This document shows positions 31,745 through 41,934 of a stretch of 64,000 nucleotides of DNA, piece by piece. Source of the stretch: Enterobacter sp. 10-1 (lineage in GTDB: Bacteria > Pseudomonadota > Gammaproteobacteria > Enterobacterales > Enterobacteriaceae); contig NISF01000002.1 in the NCBI GenBank assembly GCA_002270295.1, positions 62,001 to 126,000 on the forward strand, written 5' to 3'. The translations under genes and the position numbers were made by a program. The notes below the pieces were generated by a model, which did no database searches, was not told the DNA's origin, and worked only from the letters and a program-made list of their open reading frames with translations. Position 1 is the stretch's first letter. Each line of letters opens with the position of its first letter.

Positions 31745-32307
31745 AGCAGCCGAACGTCGACAGCATCCATCCCCGCGCGCTGTGCGGCCTGCAGACCAAA
31801 GTCAGCGTCTTCAAACACCACGCATTTTTCCGGCGCAACGCCCATGCGCTCGGCGCACAGCAGGAAGGTATCAGGAGCAGGCTTGTGGTTTGTTACGTGA
31901 TCGGCGGCAATGACCGCGGAGAAATAGTGACGCAGGCCGAGATGGGCCAGCAGAGCTTCCGCAACGGCGCTTTCGCTGCCGGTGCCAACCGACATCGGGC
32001 GACGGCCGTGCCACTCTTTTACCACCTCAATCAGCGGTAAGGGGCGCACGCTATCCAGCAGCATCGCCTTGACGGCGTTGGTTTTCTCCAAAGCCAGGCG
32101 ATGGGGGTCTAAATCCGCCTGGTTCATTTCGATAATCACCTGGGCAATACGCCAGGTCGGAGAACCGTTGAGCGCGACCATCGCCTGTTCGTCGAAACGC
32201 ATTCCGTAACGGCCCAGAACCTCGCGCCAGGCCTTACGATGCGTCGGCTCGGTATCAAGAATAGTGCCATCCATATCAAAGATAAGTCCTGCGTAACGTT
32301 CGTACAT
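31741..32307 (-). CDS. yqaB: HAD-family sugar phosphatase YqaB (fructose-1-phosphatase)
   Basis: Dephosphorylates fructose-1-phosphate and similar sugar phosphates; 188 residues as in E. coli. HAD motif I is FDMDGTILD with both aspartates, motif II is the SVGTGSES stretch, and motif III/IV read KPAPDTFLL and VFEDADFGLQAA. ATG 32307 is chosen by homology (MYERYAGL); the frame is open for 30 more codons without a ribosome site. Confidence 0.93.
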   Translation of the reverse strand: MYERYAGLIFDMDGTILDTEPTHRKAWREVLGRYGMRFDEQAMVALNGSPTWRIAQVIIEMNQADLDPHRLALEKTNAVKAMLLDSVRPLPLIEVVKEWHGRRPMSVGTGSESAVAEALLAHLGLRHYFSAVIAADHVTNHKPAPDTFLLCAERMGVAPEKCVVFEDADFGLQAAQRAGMDAVDVRLL

Positions 32308-32427
32308 CGTGTTCTCACAAACCGGATAAGGAAAGGTTACTTTATCGCAAAAGGCGCATATTGTCGCGGGTGGAGGCAGAAGCAGCAAAGGCGCCACAGG
32401 GCGCCTTTATTATATCGATGCATCGGC

Positions 32428-32742
32428 TTATTTGATTTTCAAATCATTCTCAACCAAACGAACGCCCTGCACTCTGCGGGTCACCTCTACGGCGCGATTA
32501 GCATCCTTCTGCGACGAAACAAAACCGCTCAGCTGAACGCGGCCTTTGAAGGTCTGCACGCTAATTTCAGTGGATTTAATCTCTTTTTCGTTAAACAGCG
32601 CGGTTTTGACTTTGGTGGTCACGACGGTGTCGTCGATATAGCCGCCGGTACTTTCCTTCGTGGCCGATCCGGCACAGCCAGCCAGAGATACGGCAACCAG
32701 AAGCGTCGCGCAAAAGGCAGGTATTGCTTTGAACCATTTCAT
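32428..32742 (-). CDS. BON-domain lipoprotein
   Basis: Lipoprotein of 104 residues. The signal sequence ends in the lipobox LAGC (VAVSLAGCAGS), and the mature part is one BON domain (DDTVVTTKVKTALFNEKEI, then VQTFKGRVQLSGFV), as in OsmY and related envelope proteins. BON domains are thought to bind phospholipid or peptidoglycan. ATG 32742 follows AAGGAGA. No counterpart sits here in E. coli. A hairpin-rich spacer and the tRNA array lie upstream. Confidence 0.85.
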   Translation of the reverse strand: MKWFKAIPAFCATLLVAVSLAGCAGSATKESTGGYIDDTVVTTKVKTALFNEKEIKSTEISVQTFKGRVQLSGFVSSQKDANRAVEVTRRVQGVRLVENDLKIK

Positions 32743-32960
32743 GGATTTCTCTCCTTGCACTCATCTCACCCGAATCAGGTCGATATACAGGGGTAAATTA
32801 TAGTGGAAAGAGCAACTTGCCAATATTAAAAAGTGCGCAAGAGCGTGCAGAAACGGCTAAGCGACGGCGGCTGACGGGGTGGTTGGGCGATAAGGTTTTC
32901 GAACGCGGGACTATTTCGCAGACCGTGGAACAATTGTGTCAGGGTTATTTCAGGAGAAGA

Positions 32961-33032
32961 TGGTGCATCCGGGAGGATGACTCACTGGGTTCGCCCTGCG
33001 GGCCGTCGCTTATGCGACGTTATCCTCCCTGG
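32961..33032 (-). ncRNA. rtT-like repeat, copy A
   Basis: 72-base element on the strand of the tRNA operon. Read in that direction it begins CCAGGGAGGATAACGTCGC and ends ATCCTCCCGGATGCACCA; the last 18 bases equal the 3' end of the tRNA-Arg genes. GGGAGGAT pairs with ATCCTCCC to close a structure holding two inner hairpins (CGTCGC/GCGACG and GCCC/GGGC). This is the arrangement of the E. coli tyrT rtT repeats. It is the most distal element of the operon. Confidence 0.6.
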
Positions 33033-33091
33033 TGCTGGCGACTATCTCGCAGACCATGAGGCAATAATGTTGGGGTTATTTCAGGAGAAGA

Positions 33092-33163
33092 TGGTGCATC
33101 CGGGAGGATGACTCACTGGGTTCGCCCTACGGGCCGTCGCTTATGCGACGTTATCCTCCCTGG
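33092..33163 (-). ncRNA. rtT-like repeat, copy B
   Basis: Same 72-base element as copy A with one base change in the GCCC hairpin. It is joined to copy A by a conserved linker (TCTCGCAGACCATGA...). It lies just downstream of the last tRNA-Arg in the direction of transcription. Confidence 0.6.
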
Positions 33164-33222
33164 TGCTGGCGGTTTTTTCGCAGACCATGAAGCAATAATG
33201 TTGGGGTTAGTTCAGGAGAAGA

Positions 33223-33299
33223 TGGTGCATCCGGGAGGATTCGAACCTCCGACCGCTCGGTTCGTAGCCGAGTACTCTATCCAGCTGAGCTACGGATGC
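33223..33299 (-). tRNA. tRNA-Arg(ACG)
   Basis: 77 bases including the encoded CCA. The acceptor stem GCATCCG/CGGATGC, D-loop AGCTCAGCTGGATAGAG, anticodon loop CTACGAA and TTCGAATC T-arm are intact. It corresponds to argQ by position, the most distal of the four copies. Confidence 0.97.
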
Positions 33300-33394
33300 A
33301 TCAGGGGGAACTTCTTTACTACGCTATCTTCCCTGGTGCTGGCGATTATCTCACAGACCATGAAACAACAGTATTGCTGTTATCTCGAAGAAGA

Positions 33395-33466
33395 TGGTGC
33401 ATCCGGGAGGATGACTCACTGGGTTCGCCCTACGGGCCGTCGCTTATGCGACGTTATCCTCCCTGG
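33395..33466 (-). ncRNA. rtT-like repeat, copy C
   Basis: 72-base element as in copies A and B, placed between the first and second tRNA-Arg genes on the map. It keeps the outer GGGAGGAT/ATCCTCCC stem and the terminal 18-base tRNA-Arg sequence. Confidence 0.6.
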
Positions 33467-33524
33467 TACTGGCGATTATCTCGCAGACCTTGAAACAACA
33501 GAATAGCTGTTATCTCGAAGAAGA

Positions 33525-33601
33525 TGGTGCATCCGGGAGGATTCGAACCTCCGACCGCTCGGTTCGTAGCCGAGTACTCTATCCAGCTGAGCTACGGATG
33601 C
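33525..33601 (-). tRNA. tRNA-Arg(ACG)
   Basis: Identical in sequence to the copy at 33223-33299; 77 bases, encoded CCA, anticodon ACG. Confidence 0.97.
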
Positions 33602-33696
33602 ATCAGGGAGAACTTCTTTACTACGTTAACTTCCCTGGCGCTGGCGATTATCTCGCAGACCATGAAACAACAAAAGTGCTGTTATCTCGAAGAAGA

Positions 33697-33773
33697 TGGT
33701 GCATCCGGGAGGATTCGAACCTCCGACCGCTCGGTTCGTAGCCGAGTACTCTATCCAGCTGAGCTACGGATGC
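33697..33773 (-). tRNA. tRNA-Arg(ACG)
   Basis: Third identical 77-base copy with encoded CCA and anticodon ACG. This and the copy at 33525 are separated by a spacer without an rtT-like unit. Confidence 0.97.
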
Positions 33774-33837
33774 ATCAGGGAGAACTTCTTTACTACCAGC
33801 AAGCGCCGCAAATTAACCATTGCCACGCTTCACAAGA

Positions 33838-33909
33838 TGGTGCATCCGGGAGGATGACTCACTGTGTTCGCCCTACGGGCCGTCGCTTATGCGACGTTAT
33901 CCTCCCTGG
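33838..33909 (-). ncRNA. rtT-like repeat, copy D
   Basis: 72-base element with one base change (ACTGTG for ACTGGG on the plus strand) between the third and fourth tRNA-Arg genes. The outer stem and 18-base tRNA 3' sequence are intact. The spacer on its left (33782-33837) differs from the other spacers. Confidence 0.6.
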
Positions 33910-33967
33910 TACTGGCGATTATCTCGCAGACCATGAAACAACAGAATGGCTGTTATCTCAGAGAAGA

Positions 33968-34044
33968 TGGTGCATCCGGGAGGATTCGAACCTCCGACCG
34001 CTCGGTTCGTAGCCGAGTACTCTATCCAGCTGAGCTACGGATGC
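33968..34044 (-). tRNA. tRNA-Arg(ACG)
   Basis: Fourth identical 77-base copy, the first tRNA-Arg after serV in transcription order (argV position). Confidence 0.97.
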
Positions 34045-34048
34045 AAAA

Positions 34049-34141
34049 TGGCGGTGAGGCGGGGATTCGAACCCCGGATGCAGCTTTTGACCGCATACTC
34101 CCTTAGCAGGGGAGCGCCTTCAGCCTCTCGGCCACCTCACC
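34049..34141 (-). tRNA. serV: tRNA-Ser(GCT)
   Basis: 93 bases with the long variable arm of serine tRNAs and encoded CCA. The acceptor stem begins GGTGAGG and the anticodon loop is CTGCTAA. Identical to E. coli serV. First gene of the tRNA operon, four bases from the next tRNA. Confidence 0.97.
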
Positions 34142-34203
34142 ACACGCCTCTTTCGAGTGCTTCGAAGAACTTGTTTCTGCTCTTCGTCGCTGCGATGGCG
34201 CAC

Positions 34204-34231
34204 ATATTACTTTCTGGTACTTATAAGTCAA
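34204..34231 (-). promoter_or_regulatory. Promoter of the serV-argVYZQ operon
   Basis: On the minus strand TTGACT and TAATAT are 16 bases apart, followed by GTGCGCC, a GC-rich discriminator typical of stable-RNA promoters under stringent control. Confidence 0.8.
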
Positions 34232-34434
34232 ACAATTTTTCGAGACCTTTTTTCCGTTTGCACACTTACCGCGCAATCAGCCTGCAAAAACGGCAAAAAG
34301 AGCGTTTAATCAACAGAAATTCAGGGTTTACGGCCTGCTACGGGCAAAAAATAAAGATAGCCGACGATGGGCAAGTAACGGAAAAGAGAGGCGTCTGAAG
34401 TAGAAAATAGAGAGAAATCGACTGGCTGTGGGAT

Positions 34435-34458
34435 GCGCCTCACGAAATCGCGAGGCGC
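34435..34458 (-). terminator. Hairpin after csrA
   Basis: GCGCCTC (34435-34441) pairs with GAGGCGC (34452-34458), with CGAAATCG inside. It lies just past the csrA stop; no long T-run is seen. Confidence 0.55.
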
Positions 34459-34465
34459 GAAAGCC

Positions 34466-34651
34466 TTAGTAACTGGACTGCTGGGATTTTTCAGCCTGGA
34501 TACGCTGGTAGATCTCTTCACGATGCACGGAGACTTCTTTAGGGGCATTAACGCCAATACGTACCTGGTTACCCTTAACCCCTAAAACTGTCACAGTGAC
34601 CTCATCTCCAATCATGAGGGTCTCACCAACTCGACGAGTCAGAATCAGCAT
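34466..34651 (-). CDS. csrA: Carbon storage regulator CsrA
   Basis: Homodimeric RNA-binding regulator of translation that binds GGA motifs in mRNA leaders; 61 residues, identical or nearly so to E. coli CsrA ([18 protein letters not shown] at the start, ending KSQQSSY). Leu4 and Arg44, the RNA-contact residues, are present. AAGGAG precedes ATG. It lies between alaS and serV as in E. coli. The 239-base gap to alaS holds its promoters, which I did not resolve. Confidence 0.98.
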
Positions 34652-34850
34652 TCTTTGCTCCTTGAAAGATTAAAAGAGTCGGGTCTCTCGTATCCCGGCA
34701 TTATCCATCATATAACGCCAAAAAGTAAGCGATGACAAACGCCTCACGGCGTAACGCAGTCATGGCATCACATTCTGTTAAACCTAAGTTTAGCCGATAT
34801 ACACAACTTCAACCCGACTTTATCGTTATCAGTGCTTCTCTTGCAAGATA

Positions 34851-34870
34851 CCGTAATCCGAAGATCACGG
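34851..34870 (-). terminator. Hairpin after alaS
   Basis: CCGTAATC pairs with GATCACGG (one G-T) across 34851-34870, ending 20 bases past the alaS stop. On the minus strand it is followed by TATCTTGC. Confidence 0.5.
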
Positions 34871-34890
34871 CACCTATGCGTTTATAGTTA

Positions 34891-37518
34891 TTACAGTTTT
34901 GCGCTTACCCAGCCTTTCACACTGGCTAACGCAGCAGGGAGAGCAGACGCATCGGTACCACCGGCCTGAGCCATATCCGGACGACCGCCCCCTTTGCCGC
35001 CCACCTGCTGAGCGACCATACCAACCAGCTCCCCTGCCTTCACGCGATCTGTCACATCCTTAGACACACCGGCAATCAGAGAAACCTTACCATCCGCAAC
35101 CGTGGCTAACACTACAACCGTTGAACCCAGCTGGTTCTTCAGATCGTCAACCATAGTACGCAGCATTTTTGGCTCAACGCCGACCAGCTCGCTGACCAGC
35201 AGCTTAACGCCGTTAATCTCTTCCGCTTTACTGGAGAGGTTTGCGCTCTCCTGCGCTGCCGCCTGCTCTTTCAGCTGCTGCAGCTCTTTTTCCAGCTGGC
35301 GGGTACGTTCCAGCGCGGAGCGTATCTTGTCACCGAGGTTATGGCTATCGCCCTTCAGCAGCTGTGCGATATCGCCCAGCAGATCGCTTTGGGAATGCAG
35401 ACTCGCAATCGCGCCCTCACCGGTCACCGCCTCAATACGGCGCACGCCCGCGGCGGTCCCGGATTCGGAGGTGATGCGGAACAGGCCGATATCGCCGGTA
35501 CGTGAAGCGTGAGTACCGCCGCACAGCTCGGTGGAGAAATCACCCATTTTCAGGACGCGAACGCGGTCATCATACTTCTCGCCGAACAGCGCCATGGCGC
35601 CAGATTCGCGAGCCGCATCGATATCCATAATGTTGGTTTCGATAGCCAGATTGCGGCGAATTTGCGCATTGACTAAATCTTCAACCGCGCGGATCTCTTC
35701 CGGCTTCATCGCTTCAAAATGCGAGAAGTCAAAGCGCAGCGCTTTGTCATTTACCAGAGAGCCCTTCTGAGCCACGTGCGTACCGAGAACCTGGCGCAGC
35801 GCGGCATGCATCAGGTGGGTCGCGGAGTGGTTCAGACGGATACGCTGGCGGCGAGCGCGATCGACATCGGCCTGCACCGCGTCGCCCACTTTCAGGGTAC
35901 CGCCAGCCACTTTGCCGATATGACCAATAGCCTGGCCGTACTTCTGCGCATCGCTGACGATGAACGAGAAGCCCGCGCCTTTCAGCTCGCCCTTATCGCC
36001 GACCTGGCCGCCGGACTCGGCATAGAACGGCGTCTGATCCAGAATAACAACCGCTTCCTGACCGGCGCTGACGGTATCAACCGCTTTGCCGTCGATGAAC
36101 AGCGCGGTGACCTTGCCGTTCAGCTCCAGGCTATCGTAGCCTTTAAACTCAGAAGCGCCCTCAACGCGAATCATCGCGTTGTAGTCGGCGCCGAAACCGC
36201 TGGACTCACGCGCGCGACGGCGCTGCTCTTCCATTGCCGCTTCGAAGCCTGCTTCGTCAACTTTGATATTGCGCTCGCGGCACACGTCCGCGGTCAGGTC
36301 AACCGGGAAGCCGTAGGTATCGTACAGGCGGAAGGCCGTTTCGCCGTCCAGGGTGTCGCCTTTCAGCTTAGCCAGCTCTTCGTCCAGCAGCGCCAGGCCG
36401 CGTTCCAGAGTGCGGGCAAACTGCTCTTCTTCCGTTTTCAGAACATGCTCAACCTGAGCCTGCTGCTGCTTCAGCTCTTCGCCAGCGGAGCCCATGACCT
36501 CAATCAGCGGCGCAACCAGCTTCCAGAAGAAGGTATCCTTCGCACCGACCATATTGCCGTGGCGGACGGCACGACGAATGATACGACGCAGCACGTAGCC
36601 GCGGTTCTCATTCGACGGGATCACGCCATCAGCGATCAGGAACGCACAGGAGCGAATATGATCGGCAATCACGCGCAGCGACTTGTTGGTCAGATCGGTG
36701 GCGCCGGTCACTTTTGCCACGCTCTCGATCAGTTGACGGAACAGGTCGATATCATAGTTGGAGTTCACGTGCTGCAGAACGGCGGCGATACGCTCAAGGC
36801 CCATACCGGTATCAACGGACGGCTTCGGCAGCGGCTCCATGGTACCGTCGGCCTGGCGGTTAAACTGCATGAAGACGATGTTCCAGATCTCAATGTAGCG
36901 ATCGCCGTCCTCTTCCGCGCTTCCCGGAGGGCCGCCCCAGATGTGGTCGCCGTGGTCAAAGAAGATTTCGGTGCACGGGCCGCAAGGACCGGTATCGCCC
37001 ATTTGCCAGAAGTTATCGGAGGCAAACGCGCCGCCTTTATTGTCGCCAATGCGAATAATGCGCTCACGCGGAACGCCAACCTCGTTGGCCCAGATGTCGA
37101 AAGCTTCGTCATCGGTTTCGTAAACGGTTACCCACAGCTTTTCTTTCGGCAGAGCGAACCAGCTTTCGCCGGTTAACAGCTCCCATGCGTACTTGATGGC
37201 ATCCTGCTTGAAGTAGTCGCCGAAGCTGAAGTTGCCCAGCATTTCAAAGAAGGTGTGGTGGCGCGCGGTATAGCCGACGTTTTCCAGATCGTTGTGTTTG
37301 CCACCCGCACGAACGCAGCGCTGCGAGGTGGTCGCACGGGAATAATTACGCTTGTCGAGGCCAAGGAACACATCCTTGAACTGGTTCATCCCGGCGTTGG
37401 TAAACAGCAGGGTCGGGTCGTTGTGCGGCACCAGGGAGCTGCTAGCAACTACCTGATGTCCCTTACTATGGAAAAAATCGAGAAACGCCTGACGGATCTC
37501 AGCAGTGCTCTTGCTCAT
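34891..37518 (-). CDS. alaS: Alanine-tRNA ligase AlaS
   Basis: Charges tRNA-Ala; 875 residues (E. coli 876). The class-II catalytic core opens with [21 protein letters not shown] and motif 1-2 residues around [18 protein letters not shown]. The editing domain has the zinc-binding [12 protein letters not shown] and [13 protein letters not shown] motifs. The C-Ala domain ends with [13 protein letters not shown]. Also known to self-regulate at its own promoter. An ERIC element sits in the gap between its start and recX. Confidence 0.97.
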   Translation of the reverse strand: MSKSTAEIRQAFLDFFHSKGHQVVASSSLVPHNDPTLLFTNAGMNQFKDVFLGLDKRNYSRATTSQRCVRAGGKHNDLENVGYTARHHTFFEMLGNFSFGDYFKQDAIKYAWELLTGESWFALPKEKLWVTVYETDDEAFDIWANEVGVPRERIIRIGDNKGGAFASDNFWQMGDTGPCGPCTEIFFDHGDHIWGGPPGSAEEDGDRYIEIWNIVFMQFNRQADGTMEPLPKPSVDTGMGLERIAAVLQHVNSNYDIDLFRQLIESVAKVTGATDLTNKSLRVIADHIRSCAFLIADGVIPSNENRGYVLRRIIRRAVRHGNMVGAKDTFFWKLVAPLIEVMGSAGEELKQQQAQVEHVLKTEEEQFARTLERGLALLDEELAKLKGDTLDGETAFRLYDTYGFPVDLTADVCRERNIKVDEAGFEAAMEEQRRRARESSGFGADYNAMIRVEGASEFKGYDSLELNGKVTALFIDGKAVDTVSAGQEAVVILDQTPFYAESGGQVGDKGELKGAGFSFIVSDAQKYGQAIGHIGKVAGGTLKVGDAVQADVDRARRQRIRLNHSATHLMHAALRQVLGTHVAQKGSLVNDKALRFDFSHFEAMKPEEIRAVEDLVNAQIRRNLAIETNIMDIDAARESGAMALFGEKYDDRVRVLKMGDFSTELCGGTHASRTGDIGLFRITSESGTAAGVRRIEAVTGEGAIASLHSQSDLLGDIAQLLKGDSHNLGDKIRSALERTRQLEKELQQLKEQAAAQESANLSSKAEEINGVKLLVSELVGVEPKMLRTMVDDLKNQLGSTVVVLATVADGKVSLIAGVSKDVTDRVKAGELVGMVAQQVGGKGGGRPDMAQAGGTDASALPAALASVKGWVSAKL

Positions 37519-37537
37519 AATTATCCTGAAATCAAGC

Positions 37538-37663
37538 TATACACTTCATCCTTCACGCCGCCTCGACGCTGGCTGCGCGCGTTCACCTCCGTCACGTACC
37601 TGCGTACGCCCCAGGGACTCACTCCGTTGCTGCCTTGATGCAGCGTGAATGATTTTGTGTATA
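37538..37663. repeat. ERIC (intergenic repeat unit) element
   Basis: 126-base imperfect palindrome between recX and alaS. Terminal repeats TATACACTTCATCCTTCACGC-like (37538 on) and GCGTGAATGATTTTGTGTATA-like (to 37663) mirror each other. The central part contains GCGTACGCCCCAGGGACTCAC, aligning with the conserved ERIC core (ATGTAAGCTCCTGGGGATTCAC family). Length equals the standard ERIC unit. Non-coding; transcribed as part of any recX-alaS read-through. Confidence 0.85.
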
Positions 37664-37772
37664 AGGAATAATCGTCCTGGGCGCTGATTGCCTTTTAAAC
37701 AGCCAGCGGCCGGACGGAATAAAGTGGGAATAAGATAAGTTTTCTTTACGGGGAAGTAAAATCCCCGATGGG

Positions 37773-38273
37773 TCAATCTGCAAAATTTCGCCAGATTTTC
37801 TGGATATCTTCCATTAAGTAACCGCGGTACAGCAAAAAGCGCTGTATTTTAACTTTTTCTGCAAATACGGTGGGGAGCGGATCGCCATACTTTCTCTGCG
37901 CCTGCTCCTTCGCCAGCAGCGCCCAGTCGATTTCGCACTCGCGCATTGCGCGCTCGCTCTCTTCGCGGGCGATACCTTTCTGGTTCAGCTCCTGGCGGAT
38001 GCGCGCCGGACCGTAGCCTTTGCGGCTCCGGCTGGCAATAAACTGGCGGACAAAGCGCTGGTCATCGAGGTAGCGGTTTTCGATGCACCAGCCCACAACG
38101 CGATCGACCTCTTCCGGCGTAACGTCCAGCGCCTCGGGGCCATTTTTCCCCATGACCGGCGCGGCCATCTTGCGCCGCAGCTCCTGTTCGCTATGGTCGC
38201 GCATTGCCAGAATACGAATCGCGCGATCCAGCAGGCGGGCGTAGCCGGAACGGCGGGATGAAGATTCAGTCAC
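37773..38273 (-). CDS. recX: Regulatory protein RecX
   Basis: Inhibitor of RecA filament extension; 166 residues as in E. coli. It contains the RecX repeats with [20 protein letters not shown] and [26 protein letters not shown]. The start is GTG at 38273 (VTESSSRR), with GAGG six bases upstream; this matches E. coli MTESTSRR. The frame remains open 25 codons upstream but lacks support. Downstream of recA behind a hairpin, so expressed partly by read-through. Confidence 0.95.
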   Translation of the reverse strand: MTESSSRRSGYARLLDRAIRILAMRDHSEQELRRKMAAPVMGKNGPEALDVTPEEVDRVVGWCIENRYLDDQRFVRQFIASRSRKGYGPARIRQELNQKGIAREESERAMRECEIDWALLAKEQAQRKYGDPLPTVFAEKVKIQRFLLYRGYLMEDIQKIWRNFAD

Positions 38274-38296
38274 GAGCACCTCGATAATCAAAAAGC

Positions 38297-38322
38297 AAAA
38301 GGGCCGCATAAGCAGCCCCTTG
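38297..38322 (-). terminator. recA terminator (leaky, upstream of recX)
   Basis: On the minus strand AAGGGGCTGC and GCGGCCCTTTT form a stem around TTAT, followed by GCTTTTTG. Same position and form as the E. coli recA terminator that allows low read-through into recX. Confidence 0.85.
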
Positions 38323-38408
38323 TTTTCCCGTCTTATTTCAAATCGCATGCACGCTGGCCCTGCCAGCCCTGCAACCTGAACTATTCAGGAGACCATTACC
38401 TGAAGATA

Positions 38409-39547
<1,139 letters not shown>

Positions 39548-39551
<4 letters not shown>

Positions 39552-40045
39552 GTGTTTTGTAGAAATTGTTGCCAGAGGAGCTGCAGGGCGTAGGCCGTGG
39601 CCTGACGGCGCACCGACTCACGGTCTCCGGCGAAACATTCGCGCTGCGTGATCCCCTGCCCGTTGGCGCAGGCGACGCCAAACCACACCGTTCCGACGGG
39701 CTTTTCTGCGCTGCCGCCATCCGGCCCGGCAACGCCGCTCACCGAGATCGCGTAGGTGGCGCGCGCGGCGCGCAGTGCACCAACAGCCATCTCCACCACC
39801 ACCGGTTCGCTCACCGCGCCGTGCTCAGCTAACGTCGCTTCGCTGACGCCAATCATCTGGGATTTAGCTTCATTGCTGTAGGTGACAAAACCGCGCTCAA
39901 ACCACGCCGAGCTGCCGGCGATATCGGTAAGCACTTTAGCAATCCAGCCGCCGGTACAGGATTCAGCCGTGCTCACCGTCGCGCCCTGCGCCTTCAGCGC
40001 CTGCCCAACCCGCTCACTCAGCTGCATTAATTCCGAATCTGTCAT
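39548..40045 (-). CDS. pncC: Nicotinamide-nucleotide amidase PncC (CinA C-terminal domain type)
   Basis: Converts NMN to nicotinate mononucleotide in the pyridine nucleotide cycle; 165 residues as in E. coli PncC (YgaD). The family motif TAESCTGGW (serine after AE), the YSNEAKSQMIGV block, and SGVAGPDGGS are present. ATG 40045 is chosen by homology (MTDSELMQLSE). It precedes recA on the same strand with the recA promoter just at its end. Confidence 0.94.
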
Positions 40046-40181
40046 CGTCGCCCCGTTTAAGCCAGATAAAGAGGCCATCAAAGATAGCACTTTCAGCACA
40101 GATGTGGGGATCGGGAGATGAATTTACGAGGGGGCTTCCGAAAAAGGACGGTCCCGAGGGCCGGGACCGTAAAATAGTGCT

Positions 40182-41063
40182 TTACTTCATGCTGCCGGAA
40201 ATCAGTTCGACGTTATGACGCATCATTTTCACGTAGCTGTCCGCCACGCCGCCCGGTTTTGACAACGCCTCCGGATAGAGCTCGCCGCCCGGCTGCGCGC
40301 CCGTCGCGTTGGCAATCTGCTTCACCAGCCGCGGGTCGAGCTGGTTTTCCATAAACCAGGTGTGCACGTTATCGGCTTTAATCTGTTTAATCAGCGCCGC
40401 AACCTGCGCGGCGCTGGCTTCGCTTTCCGATGACAGCCCCTGCGGCGCAAGGAAGGTCACGCCGTAAGCGCGGCCAAAGTAGCCGAACGCGTCATGGCTG
40501 GTCAGAACCTTACGTTTCGCCTGCGGAATGGCGCTGAACTGGTTCTCCGCCCAGCCGTGAATCTCGTTGAGCTGGCCGATATAGCGCTTGCCGGAGACCT
40601 CAAGCGCCGCTTTATCCTCAGGGTCGGCTTTGACCAGCCCGCTGAGGATATTTTGCGCGTAAAGCGCGCCGTTGGCGGCGCTGTTCCAGGCGTGCGGGTC
40701 GGTCACCGTTTTCCCGTCCTCATCGAGGGTATGCGTTTTTACGCCCGTCGATGCCACCACCAGCTCGCCTTTGAATCCCGATGCTTTAATCAGCCGATCG
40801 ACCCACCCCTCCAGCCCGAGGCCATTAACCACCACCACGTCGGCCTTGCTGAGTAAAGCGCTGTCCTGCGGCGATGGCTCAAAGGTGTGCGGGTCGCCGT
40901 CGGGGCCCACCAGCGTATCGACATGAACATGCTCGCCGCCAACCTGCTGAACGATATCGCCCAGCACCGAAAAGCTGCTGACCACGTTGAGCGTTTTCGC
41001 CATCGCCCCCTGCGCCGCCAGGCCCAGCGCCAGCACTAAAACTACCCCGGTACGTTTCATCAT
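40182..41063 (-). CDS. Metal ABC transporter substrate-binding protein (cluster A-I, zinc type)
   Basis: Periplasmic binding protein of 293 residues with signal peptide (VVLVLALGLAAQGAMA, cut before KTLNVV). Likely metal ligands: His in DGDPHTFEPS, His in TDPHAWNS and His in LTSHDAFGYF, with an acidic fourth ligand in GGELYPEALS. It lacks the long His-rich loop of ZnuA, resembling the AztC-type zinc or PsaA-type manganese proteins. The Zur-like box ahead of the operon favours zinc. Last gene of the operon; the ATG pair at 41063/41060 follows AAGGAAA. Confidence 0.85.
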   Translation of the reverse strand: MMKRTGVVLVLALGLAAQGAMAKTLNVVSSFSVLGDIVQQVGGEHVHVDTLVGPDGDPHTFEPSPQDSALLSKADVVVVNGLGLEGWVDRLIKASGFKGELVVASTGVKTHTLDEDGKTVTDPHAWNSAANGALYAQNILSGLVKADPEDKAALEVSGKRYIGQLNEIHGWAENQFSAIPQAKRKVLTSHDAFGYFGRAYGVTFLAPQGLSSESEASAAQVAALIKQIKADNVHTWFMENQLDPRLVKQIANATGAQPGGELYPEALSKPGGVADSYVKMMRHNVELISGSMK

Positions 41064-41070
41064 ATTTTCC

Positions 41071-41934
41071 TTACCCCATTAATTTGCGCCAGCCGACCAC
41101 CAGCCGGCTGCGCGTGCCAAAAAACACCGAAATAAAAAAGATCCCGCTGGCGGTCAGCACGATGGCGGGGCCGGCGGGCAAATTCGCCGCCCACGACAGG
41201 CTGAGCCCCATCCAGGCGCAGGCGCTGCCGATCAGCGCCGCCAGCAGCAGGATGGCGGGCAGCGTTCGCGCCCAGCAGCAGGCGGCCACCGCCGGGAGCA
41301 TCATCACCCCCACCGCCATCAGGGTGCCCAGCACCTGAAAACCCGCCACCAGGTTCAGCACCAGCAGCGCCAGAAACAGGCCGTGCAGTAGCGCGGGCAG
41401 CCGGCGGTTATTCACCTGCAGCCACGCGCTGTCAAAGGCCTCGCTCACCAGCCCGCGATAGAGCAGCGCGATGCAAATAAGCGTCAGGCTGGCAACCCCG
41501 GCGACGAACAGCGCCGCGTCGTTATCCACCGCCAGAATCGAACCAAACAGCAAATGCAGCAGATCGACGCTGGAGCCACGCAGCGAAACCAGCGTCACCC
41601 CCAGCGCCAGCGAGCCCAGATAAAACCCGGCGAAGCTGGCGTCTTCTTTAAGCGGCGTGCGGCGGCTGACCCACCCCGCCACCAGCGCTACCGCAATGCC
41701 GGCGATAAAACCGCCCACCGACATCGCCAGCAGCGACATGCCGTTAAGCAGATAGCCCACCGCGACGCCGGGCAAAATCGCATGCGACAGGGCATCGCCC
41801 ATCAGGCTCATGCGTCGCAGCAGCAGGAAAACCCCGAGCATGGTGGTGCTCAGCGAGAGCGCGAGGCACACCACCAGCGCGCGGCGCATAAAGCCGAATT
41901 CGATAAAAGGTTGAAAGAAGGTGTGCCAGATCAT
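41071..41934 (-). CDS. Metal ABC transporter permease (ABC-3 family)
   Basis: Inner-membrane permease of 287 residues with eight or so spans. ABC-3 family features are GDALSHAILPGVAVGYLL (ATPase-facing) and TLMAVGVMMLPAVAACCW. Its start overlaps the upstream ATPase gene by four bases (ATGA), so translation is coupled. It works with the adjacent binding protein and ATPase. Confidence 0.9.
   Translation of the reverse strand: MIWHTFFQPFIEFGFMRRALVVCLALSLSTTMLGVFLLLRRMSLMGDALSHAILPGVAVGYLLNGMSLLAMSVGGFIAGIAVALVAGWVSRRTPLKEDASFAGFYLGSLALGVTLVSLRGSSVDLLHLLFGSILAVDNDAALFVAGVASLTLICIALLYRGLVSEAFDSAWLQVNNRRLPALLHGLFLALLVLNLVAGFQVLGTLMAVGVMMLPAVAACCWARTLPAILLLAALIGSACAWMGLSLSWAANLPAGPAIVLTASGIFFISVFFGTRSRLVVGWRKLMG

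Noticed and set aside
32961-34044. CRISPR-like spacing of repeats
   Set aside because: The repeats are tRNA genes and tRNA-ended rtT-like units with similar, non-unique spacers; no cas genes are present.
32817-34398. Several overlapping plus-strand open frames across the tRNA array
   Set aside because: They translate tRNA and rtT-like sequence on the wrong strand and repeat with the array.
35719-37176. 485-codon open frame antisense to alaS
   Set aside because: Mirror of alaS codons; no ribosome site and no recognisable domain.
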